A stretch of 64,000 nt of DNA from an uncultured Bacteroidales bacterium (GTDB lineage: Bacteria > Bacteroidota > Bacteroidia > Bacteroidales > FEN-979). The stretch lies in assembly GCA_903945175.1 (NCBI GenBank), contig CAJAUM010000089.1, positions 1 to 64,000 of the forward strand, given 5' to 3'. This document shows, one piece after another, positions 1 through 7,797 of this stretch (the first letter of the stretch is position 1; each line of letters begins with the position of its first letter). The notes under the pieces are model-generated. The model ran no database searches and was not told where the DNA came from. It saw only the letters and a list, made by a program, of their open reading frames with translations. A program made the position numbers and the translations under genes.

Positions 1-255
1 CCAATAGAAATGGGTGGTAAGCATTCCATATTTTGCTCCTGAGCCGGCCATGCCCATCACTTCAAGTGCGCCGAGGTTGGTGGATATAAATGCCAGGCCG
101 GCAACCCAGGCCGGCATCGAGCGACCGGCTTCGAGAAATGCATTGGCATCTTTCATGTATCGTTTCAAGGCCCATCCGATGCCAAGGACAAAGACAAAAT
201 AGACAATCATGATGGTGTAGTCAATCCAACTGAGAGCAAAACCTGTTTCTATCAT
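1..255 (-). CDS. Sodium:solute symporter family protein, N-terminal fragment
   Basis: Read on the minus strand from an ATG at 255, the frame stays open for 85 codons to the window edge, so only the N-terminus is present. The residues show a first hydrophobic helix (about 11-30), then the hallmark stretch of SSS/SGLT symporters: an E-A-G-R-S-M-P-A-W-V-A-G-L block at about 44-56, then S-T-N-L-G and M-G-M-A-G-S-G-A-K-Y-G at about 65-75, where the family places TM2 and Na+-binding residues. Such proteins import sugars or other solutes with Na+ across the inner membrane. The substrate cannot be read from this fragment. Galactose mutarotase and galactokinase lie nearby but are not in one operon with it. 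It is divergent from the metallophosphoesterase gene. Confidence 0.8.
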   Translation of the reverse strand, partial: MIETGFALSWIDYTIMIVYFVFVLGIGWALKRYMKDANAFLEAGRSMPAWVAGLAFISTNLGALEVMGMAGSGAKYGMLTTHFYW

Positions 256-396
256 CGATTAAAGATTAAAGGTAAATACCATAGTTAACATGAAATTCAA
301 AAGGGAATTTGCTGATTTTTTGACCTAACAAATTTAATGGTATATTTTTATGAATGGGTATCTTTGCAAAAAAAATCAAAGAAAGGATAATAATTT
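256..396. promoter_or_regulatory. Divergent intergenic region with a Bacteroidota -7 element (359-366, + strand)
   Basis: This AT-rich gap separates the divergent symporter and metallophosphoesterase genes. On the + strand TATCTTTG at 359-366 matches the Bacteroidota -7 consensus TAnnTTTG exactly and lies about 30 bases before the TTG start at 397. A purine-rich GAAAGGA at 381-387 could be a ribosome site. No clear TTTG -33 box is seen at the usual spacing, so this rests on the -7 element and its position alone. Confidence 0.4.
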
Positions 397-1557
397 TTGA
401 AAACAGGTGCGTTCATCGTTTTTTTTACCATAGTCCTGGTTATTTACGGACTCGTTAACAGTTATATTTTCATCCGCGGTCTGCAGTCCATTCCTGTCGG
501 TTCATCTCTGAGGCCCTGGTATGTTGCCGGTTTTTGGTTAATAGCCGCTACCTTTATCCTGGCCCGAATTCTGGAACGGGCTTATCCCTGCGGCTTTACG
601 GGAATCATAACCTGGATCGGTTCATTCTGGCTGGCCTTTATGTTGTATTTTATTCTGATCGCCCTTTTCATTGATTTTGCCAGGATTATCAACCATTTTT
701 TTCATATTTTTCCTTCCTCTTTTTATGTTGATTATCAGCGGACAAAGCTGATCTTGTTATTGATCTCCGTGGCAACGGTCACCCTCCTCGTGGCAGGTGG
801 TTTCATCAATGCGCGGATACCCCGGATCAAAAAGCTGGAGCTGCATATAAAAAAGGCTGTGGCCGGGGAAAAATCACTAAACATTGTTATGGCTTCCGAT
901 ATTCACCTGGGAACCATAATTGCAAAACGAAAGGCCAACAGGCTGGTTTCTGTTATCAATTCGCTACATCCTGATATTGTGCTTTTCGCCGGCGACCTGG
1001 TTGACGAGGACCTTGCCCCGGTGATCAAGAACGACCTGGGAGCCAATTTTGACCAGATAAAGTCTAAGTTTGGGGTATTTGCCATCACCGGAAATCATGA
1101 ATATATAGGAGGCGCTGAATCTGCGGTAAAATATCTGAGAGATCATGGTATCCAAGTTTTGAGGGATACCTCGCTGCTGATAGATCAAAGGTTTTATCTG
1201 GTTGGGCGTGATGATCGCGACAAATCGCGGTTTACAGGAAAAAAACGCAAGGAACTCGGGGAACTCATGCAGCATGTTGATTTAAGCCGCCCGGTTATTT
1301 TAATGGACCATCAGCCTTTCAATCTTGAAAAGGCCCGGGAACTGGGGGTCGATCTTCAGGTTTCGGGACATACGCATCATGGGCAGCTATGGCCGTTCAA
1401 TTATATCACGAATGCCATATATGAATTAAGCTACGGTTATAAGCAGATCGGGCAGACCCATTTTTATGTATCCACAGGTTTTGGAACCTGGGGGCCACCG
1501 GTCAGGCTTGGCAACCGGCCTGAAATTGTTCAGATAAAACTTATATTCGACCAGTGA
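397..1557 (+). CDS. Membrane-anchored metallophosphoesterase (YaeI-like)
   Basis: Predicted calcineurin-like phosphoesterase of 386 residues. Four hydrophobic helices occupy roughly residues 4-24, 42-58, 70-92 and 117-137, followed by the catalytic domain. The metal-binding motifs are all present in order: D168-x-H170, G-D at 199-200, G-N-H-E at 232-235, a D-H-Q at 304-306, and G-H-T-H-H-G at 324-329. YaeI relatives act on lipid-linked or nucleotide phosphates at the membrane, but the substrate here is unknown. The start is TTG with GAAAGGA about ten bases upstream; no ATG fits the N-terminal helix better. The stop overlaps the GTG of the M23 peptidase gene by four bases, so the two are probably cotranscribed and both may act on the cell envelope. 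Confidence 0.88.
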   Translation: MKTGAFIVFFTIVLVIYGLVNSYIFIRGLQSIPVGSSLRPWYVAGFWLIAATFILARILERAYPCGFTGIITWIGSFWLAFMLYFILIALFIDFARIINHFFHIFPSSFYVDYQRTKLILLLISVATVTLLVAGGFINARIPRIKKLELHIKKAVAGEKSLNIVMASDIHLGTIIAKRKANRLVSVINSLHPDIVLFAGDLVDEDLAPVIKNDLGANFDQIKSKFGVFAITGNHEYIGGAESAVKYLRDHGIQVLRDTSLLIDQRFYLVGRDDRDKSRFTGKKRKELGELMQHVDLSRPVILMDHQPFNLEKARELGVDLQVSGHTHHGQLWPFNYITNAIYELSYGYKQIGQTHFYVSTGFGTWGPPVRLGNRPEIVQIKLIFDQ

Positions 1558-2837
1558 AAATACATCTGAAACCCTCCCTGCTTTTCTATTCAATTGTAGC
1601 GGCTATTCTTGTGCTGGCCATCGTTGTGATCATTGGATTTTTCATCCCTTTTTCAGGCAAACTGAATAAACCAGGAAAACCAGACAAACATACTGCTCAG
1701 CCCAGAACTGCCTATAAAATCAAACTGGACAGCCTTAAGATCGTGCATGGCCAGGTTGCAAGTAACCAGAACCTTTCTACGCTGTTGTTGCCACATATAT
1801 CCGGCGCCATGATTGATAAAATTGCCAGGGAGACGCAGGGCGTTTTTGATGTCAGAAAGATCAAAGCAGGCAATTTGTACGCCAGGATATTTAGCAATGA
1901 TTCGGTGCCCCGGACACTTTACTTTATATACGAACTTAATCCGATCGACTTTGTGGTATATGATTTCAGGGATTCACTGAGGGTGTATATGGATAAAAAA
2001 TCTGTAACGAGGCTTGTGCAGACCTCCTCCGGAATCATCAAGAGTTCCCTATGGAATTGCTTTGTCGAGAATAAGCTCGATGTCAATCTCGGCATGGCGT
2101 TATCGGATGTATATGCCTGGAATATTGATTTTTATGGTTTGCAGCAGGGGGATAATTTCACTGTTATCTACGAGGAGGTGTTTGTTGACAGCAAATTAAT
2201 TGGCATCGACCGCATCCTGGCTGCTAAGTTTCAAAGCAATGGCAAGGATTTTTACGCCTATTACTTTATGCAGCAAGGGAAAGGGGTGTATTTCGATGAA
2301 AACGGGCAGAGCCTTCAACGTTCCTTTTTAAAGGCACCCCTGAAATTCTCACGCATCAGTTCCCGTTTCTCCCGTTCGCGGATGCATCCCATACTGCGGA
2401 TTGCACGCCCCCACTTTGGAATTGATTATTCAGCACCCCGTGGAACACCGGTTGTTGCGCTGGGCGATGGGAATATCAATAAACTGGGGTTTCACGGAGG
2501 ATATGGACGGTTCATCAGCATCCGACACAATACAGCTTATACTACAACATATGCCCACCTTTCAGGTTATGCCAAGGGATTAAAATCGGGCAGCCATGTT
2601 CAGCAGGGACAGGTAATCGGCTTTGTGGGCAGCAGCGGACTTTCAACAGGTCCCCATCTTGATTTCCGGGTTTACCGCAACGGAAGCCCTACCGATCCAT
2701 TAAAACTTGAATCACCTCACGCCAAACCTGTTGAATCAAAAGATATGCAACATTTTCAGCAGGTGATTGCCAAATTGAATATTCAATTGAATGGAGCGCC
2801 CCCTGCTAAAAAAACAGCGGTTACTCAAAAACCATAA
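1554..2837 (+). CDS. M23 family (LytM-type) peptidoglycan endopeptidase
   Basis: Protein of 427 residues with a GTG start that overlaps the upstream stop (GTGA). One N-terminal hydrophobic helix (about 9-30) anchors it in the inner membrane. A middle region of about 200 residues resembles the OapA/LysM-like N-terminal part seen in Bacteroidota M23 proteins. The C-terminal M23 domain has H-F-G-I-D-Y near residue 287 (Zn ligands H and D), Y-A-H-L-S near 333, and G-P-H-L-D-F-R near 367. The last motif carries Asp where the textbook H-x-H motif has a second His; I recall this variant from other Bacteroidota proteins, so it is not by itself a sign of inactivity. Role: cleavage of peptide cross-links in cell-wall growth or division. 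Confidence 0.88.
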   Translation: MKIHLKPSLLFYSIVAAILVLAIVVIIGFFIPFSGKLNKPGKPDKHTAQPRTAYKIKLDSLKIVHGQVASNQNLSTLLLPHISGAMIDKIARETQGVFDVRKIKAGNLYARIFSNDSVPRTLYFIYELNPIDFVVYDFRDSLRVYMDKKSVTRLVQTSSGIIKSSLWNCFVENKLDVNLGMALSDVYAWNIDFYGLQQGDNFTVIYEEVFVDSKLIGIDRILAAKFQSNGKDFYAYYFMQQGKGVYFDENGQSLQRSFLKAPLKFSRISSRFSRSRMHPILRIARPHFGIDYSAPRGTPVVALGDGNINKLGFHGGYGRFISIRHNTAYTTTYAHLSGYAKGLKSGSHVQQGQVIGFVGSSGLSTGPHLDFRVYRNGSPTDPLKLESPHAKPVESKDMQHFQQVIAKLNIQLNGAPPAKKTAVTQKP

Positions 2838-2860
2838 GTCGGCTGAAAAAAGATTTTTTA

Positions 2861-3370
2861 TCAGGCATCCCGGGTAAAGGGGTGCTCATTTTTCCACATT
2901 TTCCATATCAGAAATATCGGGAAAAGAAACCATGGGGCATTGGCGATGGTGACGATGACGATGGCATTTGATGCATGTGGTCCCCAGAATTCCTCGCTCA
3001 TGATGATAAACACATTGGTGAAGAGTATGGAAGAATAGATGAATGTCGGAATCCTGATCCACTCCTTTCCTTTGATGAATGCATAGATGGCAAAGGCGTA
3101 GTAGGGTCCGAAAAAGACGACATCAAGCCAGATGGTTGCTTTCCACCAGGTTGGGCGCGCCCATTGCAGCGGGTCAAAGTTGCCGCCCCACCAGTGAACC
3201 ATATCTACCAGAAAGGGAAGCGGCCACCATGGATACTGAAAATCATCCGGATTTTTTATCACAAGTTGCTCAAGATCTACAATATAGGTGATGTAAAACA
3301 AGTTCAGAAAGAAAAAGGCAAGATAGATGTAATCGGTTTTTCGTTCTCTTAAAGGGATGGGTTGTCTCAT
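2861..3370 (-). CDS. EXPERA/emopamil-binding-like four-helix membrane protein
   Basis: A 169-residue, very hydrophobic and Trp-rich protein with about four transmembrane helices (near 13-34, 83-104, 112-132 and 138-157). The N-terminal pattern of basic residues, then D-Y-I-Y-L-A-F-F-F-L-N and a Y-I-V-D-L-E-Q-L stretch resembles the EXPERA domain of the TMEM97/EBP group, in which acidic residues in the helices bind a sterol-like ligand. That assignment is by pattern only. Function in bacteria is unknown. The ATG follows an octamer repeat tract (3372-3411) that separates it from the upstream short-chain dehydrogenase gene on the same strand. Its stop is convergent with the M23 gene, 23 bases away. 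Confidence 0.6.
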   Translation of the reverse strand: MRQPIPLRERKTDYIYLAFFFLNLFYITYIVDLEQLVIKNPDDFQYPWWPLPFLVDMVHWWGGNFDPLQWARPTWWKATIWLDVVFFGPYYAFAIYAFIKGKEWIRIPTFIYSSILFTNVFIIMSEEFWGPHASNAIVIVTIANAPWFLFPIFLIWKMWKNEHPFTRDA

Positions 3371-3371
3371 A

Positions 3372-3411
3372 GTTTGGGGATTTGAGGATTTGAAAATTTG
3401 GGGATTTGGGG
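3372..3411 (-). repeat. Tandem octamer repeat, CCCCAAAT-type
   Basis: Five 8-bp units read on the minus strand as CCCCAAAT with variants TTTCAAAT, CCTCAAAT and CCCCAAAC. The tract fills the gap between the SDR stop and the EXPERA start codon. The same unit, nine copies long, occurs inside the glycyl-radical activase gene at 16276-16347, so this is a dispersed repeat family and not a local accident. Confidence 0.8.
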
Positions 3412-3417
3412 ATTGGG

Positions 3418-4257
3418 TTATTTGTCAAATATAGAAAGGTTCTTTTTTTTACGTGCGTTGTTGGCAAGTTGACGGGCAATGTTCAACCGGAAGCCAGGAA
3501 TATTGGAGATGAATGCGCCTATTTTCACACTGAAGTCAGAATAGACCAGGGTTTTCGGTTTTAAGATCAGTCTGACGAGTTGCCGTGCTACATCCCCTGC
3601 TCTCTTTGGCTTTGTAAAGATTTTAGCCAGGAGATTCTGATGTTCTGCCATGAGAAAATCCTGGTTCAATGGTCCAAGTCTGGAATCGGGAGGTGAATCG
3701 GTTTTAATGTACCCGGGAAAATATTCACTCACCATGATCTCTGTTCCGGCCCATTCAGCCTGGATGGTGCGGGTCCATGCAGAAAACGCAGCCTTTGAAC
3801 AAACATAAGGGGCATAAAACGGAATACCCATCATAAAACCGGGGGAGCCTACATTGATGATGTGTCCGCCCCCATTTTTACGCATAAAACGAATGGCCTC
3901 CTGGGTTGCGACGACCGGTGCAATCAGATTTGTATTGAATGCGGCGCGCAAATCAGCCGGCGTAACAGCATCAGACTTTGCCACAATGATGCTGGCTGCA
4001 TTATTAACAAGAACATCTATACGGCCATATTGCGCAACAACCTTGCGTACCATTTCACATGCTGCGGTTTCATCAGAAAGATCCACTTCAATGACCAGGG
4101 GATTGTGCATGACGGAGGCCAGTTCATCCAGTTTTTCTTTTCTGCGTGCAGCGATGGCAACTGTTGCCCCGGCTGCATCAAAGGCCATTGCCGAAGCTGC
4201 ACCAATCCCTGATGAGGCTCCGGTGATAAGAATGACTTTGTTTTGAAGGAGAAACAT
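3418..4257 (-). CDS. Short-chain dehydrogenase/reductase (SDR)
   Basis: Classical SDR of 279 residues from the ATG at 4257. The frame stays open upstream to a TTG at 4317, but the ATG begins directly before the first beta strand of the Rossmann fold. Visible motifs: T-G-A-S-S-G-I-G at 12-19 (NAD(P) binding), N-N-A-A at 85-88 (in place of N-N-A-G), catalytic Ser138, and Y151-x-x-x-K155. Substrate is unknown; the overall pattern resembles SDRs annotated as short-chain alcohol or ketoacyl dehydrogenases. It precedes the EXPERA gene on the same strand with only 47 bases of repeat sequence between, so the two may be cotranscribed and could act on the same lipid-like substrate (inference). Confidence 0.85.
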   Translation of the reverse strand: MFLLQNKVILITGASSGIGAASAMAFDAAGATVAIAARRKEKLDELASVMHNPLVIEVDLSDETAACEMVRKVVAQYGRIDVLVNNAASIIVAKSDAVTPADLRAAFNTNLIAPVVATQEAIRFMRKNGGGHIINVGSPGFMMGIPFYAPYVCSKAAFSAWTRTIQAEWAGTEIMVSEYFPGYIKTDSPPDSRLGPLNQDFLMAEHQNLLAKIFTKPKRAGDVARQLVRLILKPKTLVYSDFSVKIGAFISNIPGFRLNIARQLANNARKKKNLSIFDK

Positions 4258-4331
4258 GTTATGATGTACGATTTTTGATAAAAAGTGTGATGTGGATCGC
4301 GCGACAAAAAAGTTCAAAAGTAAAAAGATTG

Positions 4332-4362
4332 TTGGTCACTTGACTTTGTTTTGATAAGTTTG
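4332..4362 (+). promoter_or_regulatory. Putative promoter of galM (TTG-N20-TAAGTTTG)
   Basis: TTG at 4332-4334 is followed after 20 bases by TAAGTTTG at 4355-4362, a full match to the TAnnTTTG -7 element with near-canonical -33 spacing for the Bacteroidota sigma factor. It ends 23 bases before the ATG of the galactose mutarotase gene. Confidence 0.5.
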
Positions 4363-4385
4363 TATGGAAATCAATTTCCCAGGAT

Positions 4386-5570
4386 ATGTATAAGAACATT
4401 ATTTTATTCCTTGCAGTACTTGTTTTATTTATAACTCCAGCCTGTAATGTGCAGGTTAATGACAAAAACGAGGAACTGAATGATTCCACGATCATCTCAG
4501 ATATCCAGGACCTTATTCCGGAAGACAAAAATCCTACAGCAATGAAAGAACCATTTGGAAAAGCAGATCAAAAGGAAATTTTTCGCTTCGTTCTGACCAA
4601 TAGCAATGGCATCAAAGTAAAGATTATTAATTACGGCGGTATAATCACTTCGATCCTTGTTCCTGATAAAGGCGGCCGGATGGGCGATATCGTTCTGGGC
4701 TATGACAGCCTGAACCAATATATTGCCAACAGCCCCTATTTTGGCGCCACCATCGGTCGGTATGCAAACCGAATCGCAAAAGGAAAATTTGCCCTGAATG
4801 GTAAAATTTACAAGCTTGCAAAAAACAATGGAAATAATTCCCTGCATGGCGGATTGAAAGGATTTGACAAGGTGGTATGGGATGCAAAGGAAACTGCAGA
4901 TTCATCGGGAGCTCATCTGGAGCTGACCTATCTCAGTAAAGATGGAGAAGAGGGTTATCCCGGAAACCTGAAGGTAAAGGTAATCTATTCTCTCAATGAG
5001 TCCAATGAACTAACCATGCTTATTGAAGCGGAAACCGATAAGCCTACACCCGTGAATCTATGCAACCACACCTATTTTAATCTAAGTGAAGCAGATACCA
5101 ATATTCTGGGACATATTCTTACCCTGTACGCTGATCATTACACACAAGTTAGCGGTGAACTGATTCCTACAGGGGCTTTAGCGGATGTAAGGGGAACTGC
5201 CATGGATTTCAACAATTCTATATCCATTGGTGAGCGTATCAACCTGGTTAAAGGCGGTTACGACCATAATTATGTATTAACCAAAAGTCCGGGAAAGTTG
5301 GCCATGGCTGCTCAATTATTCGATCCGCGCACAGGTCGTCAGGTTGAAATTTTCACGACACAACCTGGCATGCAACTCTATTCCGGTAATTTTCTGGATG
5401 GCTCCATTGTGGGAAAAGGTAGTAAGTCGTATAAAAGCCATTGGGGATTATGCCTTGAAACGCAGCATTTTCCTGATTCTCCAAACCAACCGTCTTTCCC
5501 GAACACCATTTTAAAACCAGGTGAGAAATTCTCGGAGAAGACGGTTTACCGGTTTTCGGTGATTAAGTAA
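4386..5570 (+). CDS. galM: Galactose mutarotase (aldose 1-epimerase), lipoprotein form
   Basis: Interconverts alpha and beta anomers of galactose or related hexoses. The protein has 394 residues. A hydrophobic N-terminus ends in I-T-P-A-C20, a lipobox, so the enzyme is probably a lipoprotein on the periplasmic side and not cytoplasmic like E. coli GalM. A spacer of about 30 residues leads into the GalM fold. Family residues are visible: L-H-G-G around 153-156, the N-H-T-Y-F motif near 227-231 (His acid), and L-C-L-E-T-Q-H near 355-361 with the catalytic Glu at about 357. It lies close to galactokinase but on the opposite strand, with polyphosphate kinase 2 between them. Together they indicate galactose use; the exported form suggests sugar handling before uptake. 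Confidence 0.93.
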   Translation: MYKNIILFLAVLVLFITPACNVQVNDKNEELNDSTIISDIQDLIPEDKNPTAMKEPFGKADQKEIFRFVLTNSNGIKVKIINYGGIITSILVPDKGGRMGDIVLGYDSLNQYIANSPYFGATIGRYANRIAKGKFALNGKIYKLAKNNGNNSLHGGLKGFDKVVWDAKETADSSGAHLELTYLSKDGEEGYPGNLKVKVIYSLNESNELTMLIEAETDKPTPVNLCNHTYFNLSEADTNILGHILTLYADHYTQVSGELIPTGALADVRGTAMDFNNSISIGERINLVKGGYDHNYVLTKSPGKLAMAAQLFDPRTGRQVEIFTTQPGMQLYSGNFLDGSIVGKGSKSYKSHWGLCLETQHFPDSPNQPSFPNTILKPGEKFSEKTVYRFSVIK

Positions 5571-5588
5571 CGAGAGGGGTTACAACAA

Positions 5589-6491
5589 CTAAAATTTATT
5601 TGGTACAAACGTTTGCTCCGACATGGGGGGCCTTACATAGGCTTTGTCGTGTTCGAGCGGTGGCAGAATGATGGTTTCACGCGGAACATCCCCGTATGGA
5701 ATGAAGCTCAGCAAATGGCTGATACAATTGAGGCGCGCCCGGCGTTTGTCATCCGCCTCTACAACGAACCACGGTGATTGCTTGGTATCGGTATAGGCAA
5801 ACATTTCATCCTTTGCTTTGGAGTAATCAATCCACTTGGTGCGGGATTCCACGTCCATCGGACTGATTTTCCAGCGGCGGGTAGGATCGTTGATGCGCTG
5901 TAGAAACCGCTTTTCCTGTTCTTTGTCACTGACAGAAAACCAGTACTTTAAGAGGATAATACCGGAGCGCGTCAGCATATTTTCAAAGTTCGGGCAAGAG
6001 CGCAGAAAATCCCAGTATTCTTCATCGGAACAAAACCCCATCACACGTTCAACACCAGCCCGGTTATACCAACTGCGGTCAAAGAGTACCATCTCTCCGG
6101 CTGCAGGCAAATGCGGTACATAGCGCTGAAAATACCATTGCGTTTTCTCCTTCTCCGTGGGGACCCCCAAGGCAACAACCCGGCAGACCCTGGGATTCAA
6201 GCTTTCCGTGATCCGTTTAATAGCCCCCCCCTTTCCGGCAGCATCCCTTCCTTCGAACAATGCAACCACCTTCAGCCCCTTATATTTGATCCACTCCTGG
6301 AGCCTGACCAGCTCAACCTGCAGTTTGGCCAGCTCATCCTCATATATGTGACCGGGAAGTTTATCATGCCCCTCATCTTCATGATCGATTGGTTTTGAAC
6401 CTGTAGCAGCATTTGAATCCTCAATGTTCTGCTTTTTCTTCTTGTCATTCACCTTTGTGCTGTCTTTTTGCTTTTCCTTCTTGTGTCCCAT
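5589..6491 (-). CDS. ppk2: Polyphosphate kinase 2
   Basis: PPK2 uses polyphosphate to phosphorylate nucleoside diphosphates or monophosphates. The 300-residue protein begins with a charged lysine-rich tail (1-45), then the kinase fold: Walker A G-R-D-A-A-G-K-G-G at 81-89, the Walker-B-like F-D-R-S-W-Y-N-R at 137-144, and an arginine-rich lid further on. Length and motifs fit single-domain PPK2; the exact class (NDP or NMP acceptor) cannot be assigned by eye. A heptamer repeat (6505-6524) lies just upstream of the ATG. It follows galK on the same strand with a 60-base gap, so it may be transcribed with it. Its stop faces the galM stop 18 bases away. Confidence 0.92.
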   Translation of the reverse strand: MGHKKEKQKDSTKVNDKKKKQNIEDSNAATGSKPIDHEDEGHDKLPGHIYEDELAKLQVELVRLQEWIKYKGLKVVALFEGRDAAGKGGAIKRITESLNPRVCRVVALGVPTEKEKTQWYFQRYVPHLPAAGEMVLFDRSWYNRAGVERVMGFCSDEEYWDFLRSCPNFENMLTRSGIILLKYWFSVSDKEQEKRFLQRINDPTRRWKISPMDVESRTKWIDYSKAKDEMFAYTDTKQSPWFVVEADDKRRARLNCISHLLSFIPYGDVPRETIILPPLEHDKAYVRPPMSEQTFVPNKF

Positions 6492-6504
6492 GGCTGATAG
6501 TTTT

Positions 6505-6524
6505 GATTTACGATTTACGATTTT
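6505..6524 (+). repeat. Heptamer repeat, GATTTAC-type
   Basis: Two perfect copies of GATTTAC followed by a degenerate third, period 7, about 14 bases upstream of the ppk2 start codon. Read on the minus strand the unit is GTAAATC, which shares the CGT(A/C)A core and the 7-bp period with the tracts at 10325-10358, 19082-19112 and 53639-53677. Confidence 0.55.
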
Positions 6525-6551
6525 TTACATGAATTCAACAACAACATGTAA

Positions 6552-7727
6552 TTAAACAACTTCAATTTCCCTGACCCCGTCAGATACCTCGGTCTGGTAA
6601 AAATCTGCCCTCAGGCCAGTTTTTGCATGATATTCCTTTCCTACCTGGTCTATAAATTTCTCAACAGTATCTTCGCGTACAAGACTCACCGTACATCCGC
6701 CGAAGCCGGCGCCCGTCATTCGGGATCCGACAACCCCGTTTATTTTTTGTGCAGCCCCTGCCATTGTATCGAGTTCAATGCCAGTCACCTCATAATTTTC
6801 ACGTAACGATTCGTGCGAGGCATTCATGAGGGAGCCAAACTGCAGAATGTCTCCCTTGAGCAGGCATGAAACCGCATTTAAAACACGTTGATTCTCAGAA
6901 ATGACATGGCGCGCCCTTCTTCTGACCAGTTCATCAGGAATACACTCCTGCATTTTATAGAACTGCATAAAACTGATCTCCCCAAGCTTCGAAATGGACA
7001 TCTCATGACTCAGATAGGTCACAGCAAGCTGACATTCTGCCACCCTTTCATTGTATTTTGAATCGGCCAGACCACGCTGTTTATGGGTGTTGGCGATAAT
7101 AAGTCTGAATCCATCCAGCACCAATGAAACCCGCTTGTACTCAAGGGTCAGGCAATTCAGGAAAATGGCGTTGTCCCTCTTCCCCATACCGACCGCAAAC
7201 ATATCCATGATGCCGCAGTTAAGGCCAATAAATTCATTTTCAGCACGCTGCGACATCTTAATGAGGTCGAGCATATCAAGATGCGTGGCATTTAACAGGA
7301 CCGAGAGTGCAAAGGCGGTAACCATTTCAATAGAAGCCGAAGATGATAAGCCGGCGCCATTGGGAATATCTCCGGAATAAAGCATGTCGAACCCTGTACA
7401 AGGAATGTTCATCTGCCTGAACTGATCAAAGATGCCGAGGGGATAATTTACCCATTGGCTGTTTACCTTTTTCGATAATTCTGCCAGGGGAATTTCTGTA
7501 CGAAAATCCATGTTGGTAGAAGCCAACCGCACGATCAGGTCATTGTTAGAACGAATCAACAGGTAGGTGCCATATTGAATGGCGCATGGCAGAACGAAAC
7601 CACCATTGTAATCGGTATGTTCGCCGATCAGGTTAACCCGGCCAGGTGCAAAAAAATAGCGCGGCATCTCTTCCGTCTTGCCATAAAGTTCGAAAAAGCG
7701 GTCGTATAGCACAGTTACGTTCATCAT
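6552..7727 (-). CDS. galK: Galactokinase
   Basis: Phosphorylates galactose to galactose 1-phosphate, the first committed Leloir step. All GHMP-kinase signatures are visible in this 391-residue protein: the galactokinase motif G-R-V-N-L-I-G-E-H-T-D-Y at 29-40, the ATP-binding G-A-G-L-S-S-S-A-S motif near 124-132, and G-A-G-F-G-G-C near 340. The length is normal for GalK. The start codon is one of two adjacent ATGs; the first is used here. It is divergent from the GH2 beta-mannosidase gene with 70 bases between. No galT or galE is in the window, so the rest of the pathway lies elsewhere. Confidence 0.96.
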   Translation of the reverse strand: MMNVTVLYDRFFELYGKTEEMPRYFFAPGRVNLIGEHTDYNGGFVLPCAIQYGTYLLIRSNNDLIVRLASTNMDFRTEIPLAELSKKVNSQWVNYPLGIFDQFRQMNIPCTGFDMLYSGDIPNGAGLSSSASIEMVTAFALSVLLNATHLDMLDLIKMSQRAENEFIGLNCGIMDMFAVGMGKRDNAIFLNCLTLEYKRVSLVLDGFRLIIANTHKQRGLADSKYNERVAECQLAVTYLSHEMSISKLGEISFMQFYKMQECIPDELVRRRARHVISENQRVLNAVSCLLKGDILQFGSLMNASHESLRENYEVTGIELDTMAGAAQKINGVVGSRMTGAGFGGCTVSLVREDTVEKFIDQVGKEYHAKTGLRADFYQTEVSDGVREIEVV

Positions 7728-7797
7728 CTTAGTTCCTCTATTTTGTGTCTAAATTAGAAATAATAATGATAATTTTGTAAGATTAATAATATATCTT

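Noticed and set aside
14-202. Open frame of 62 codons on the + strand at the left edge
   Set aside because: It is the complement of the sodium:solute symporter fragment, whose minus-strand frame has clear family motifs.
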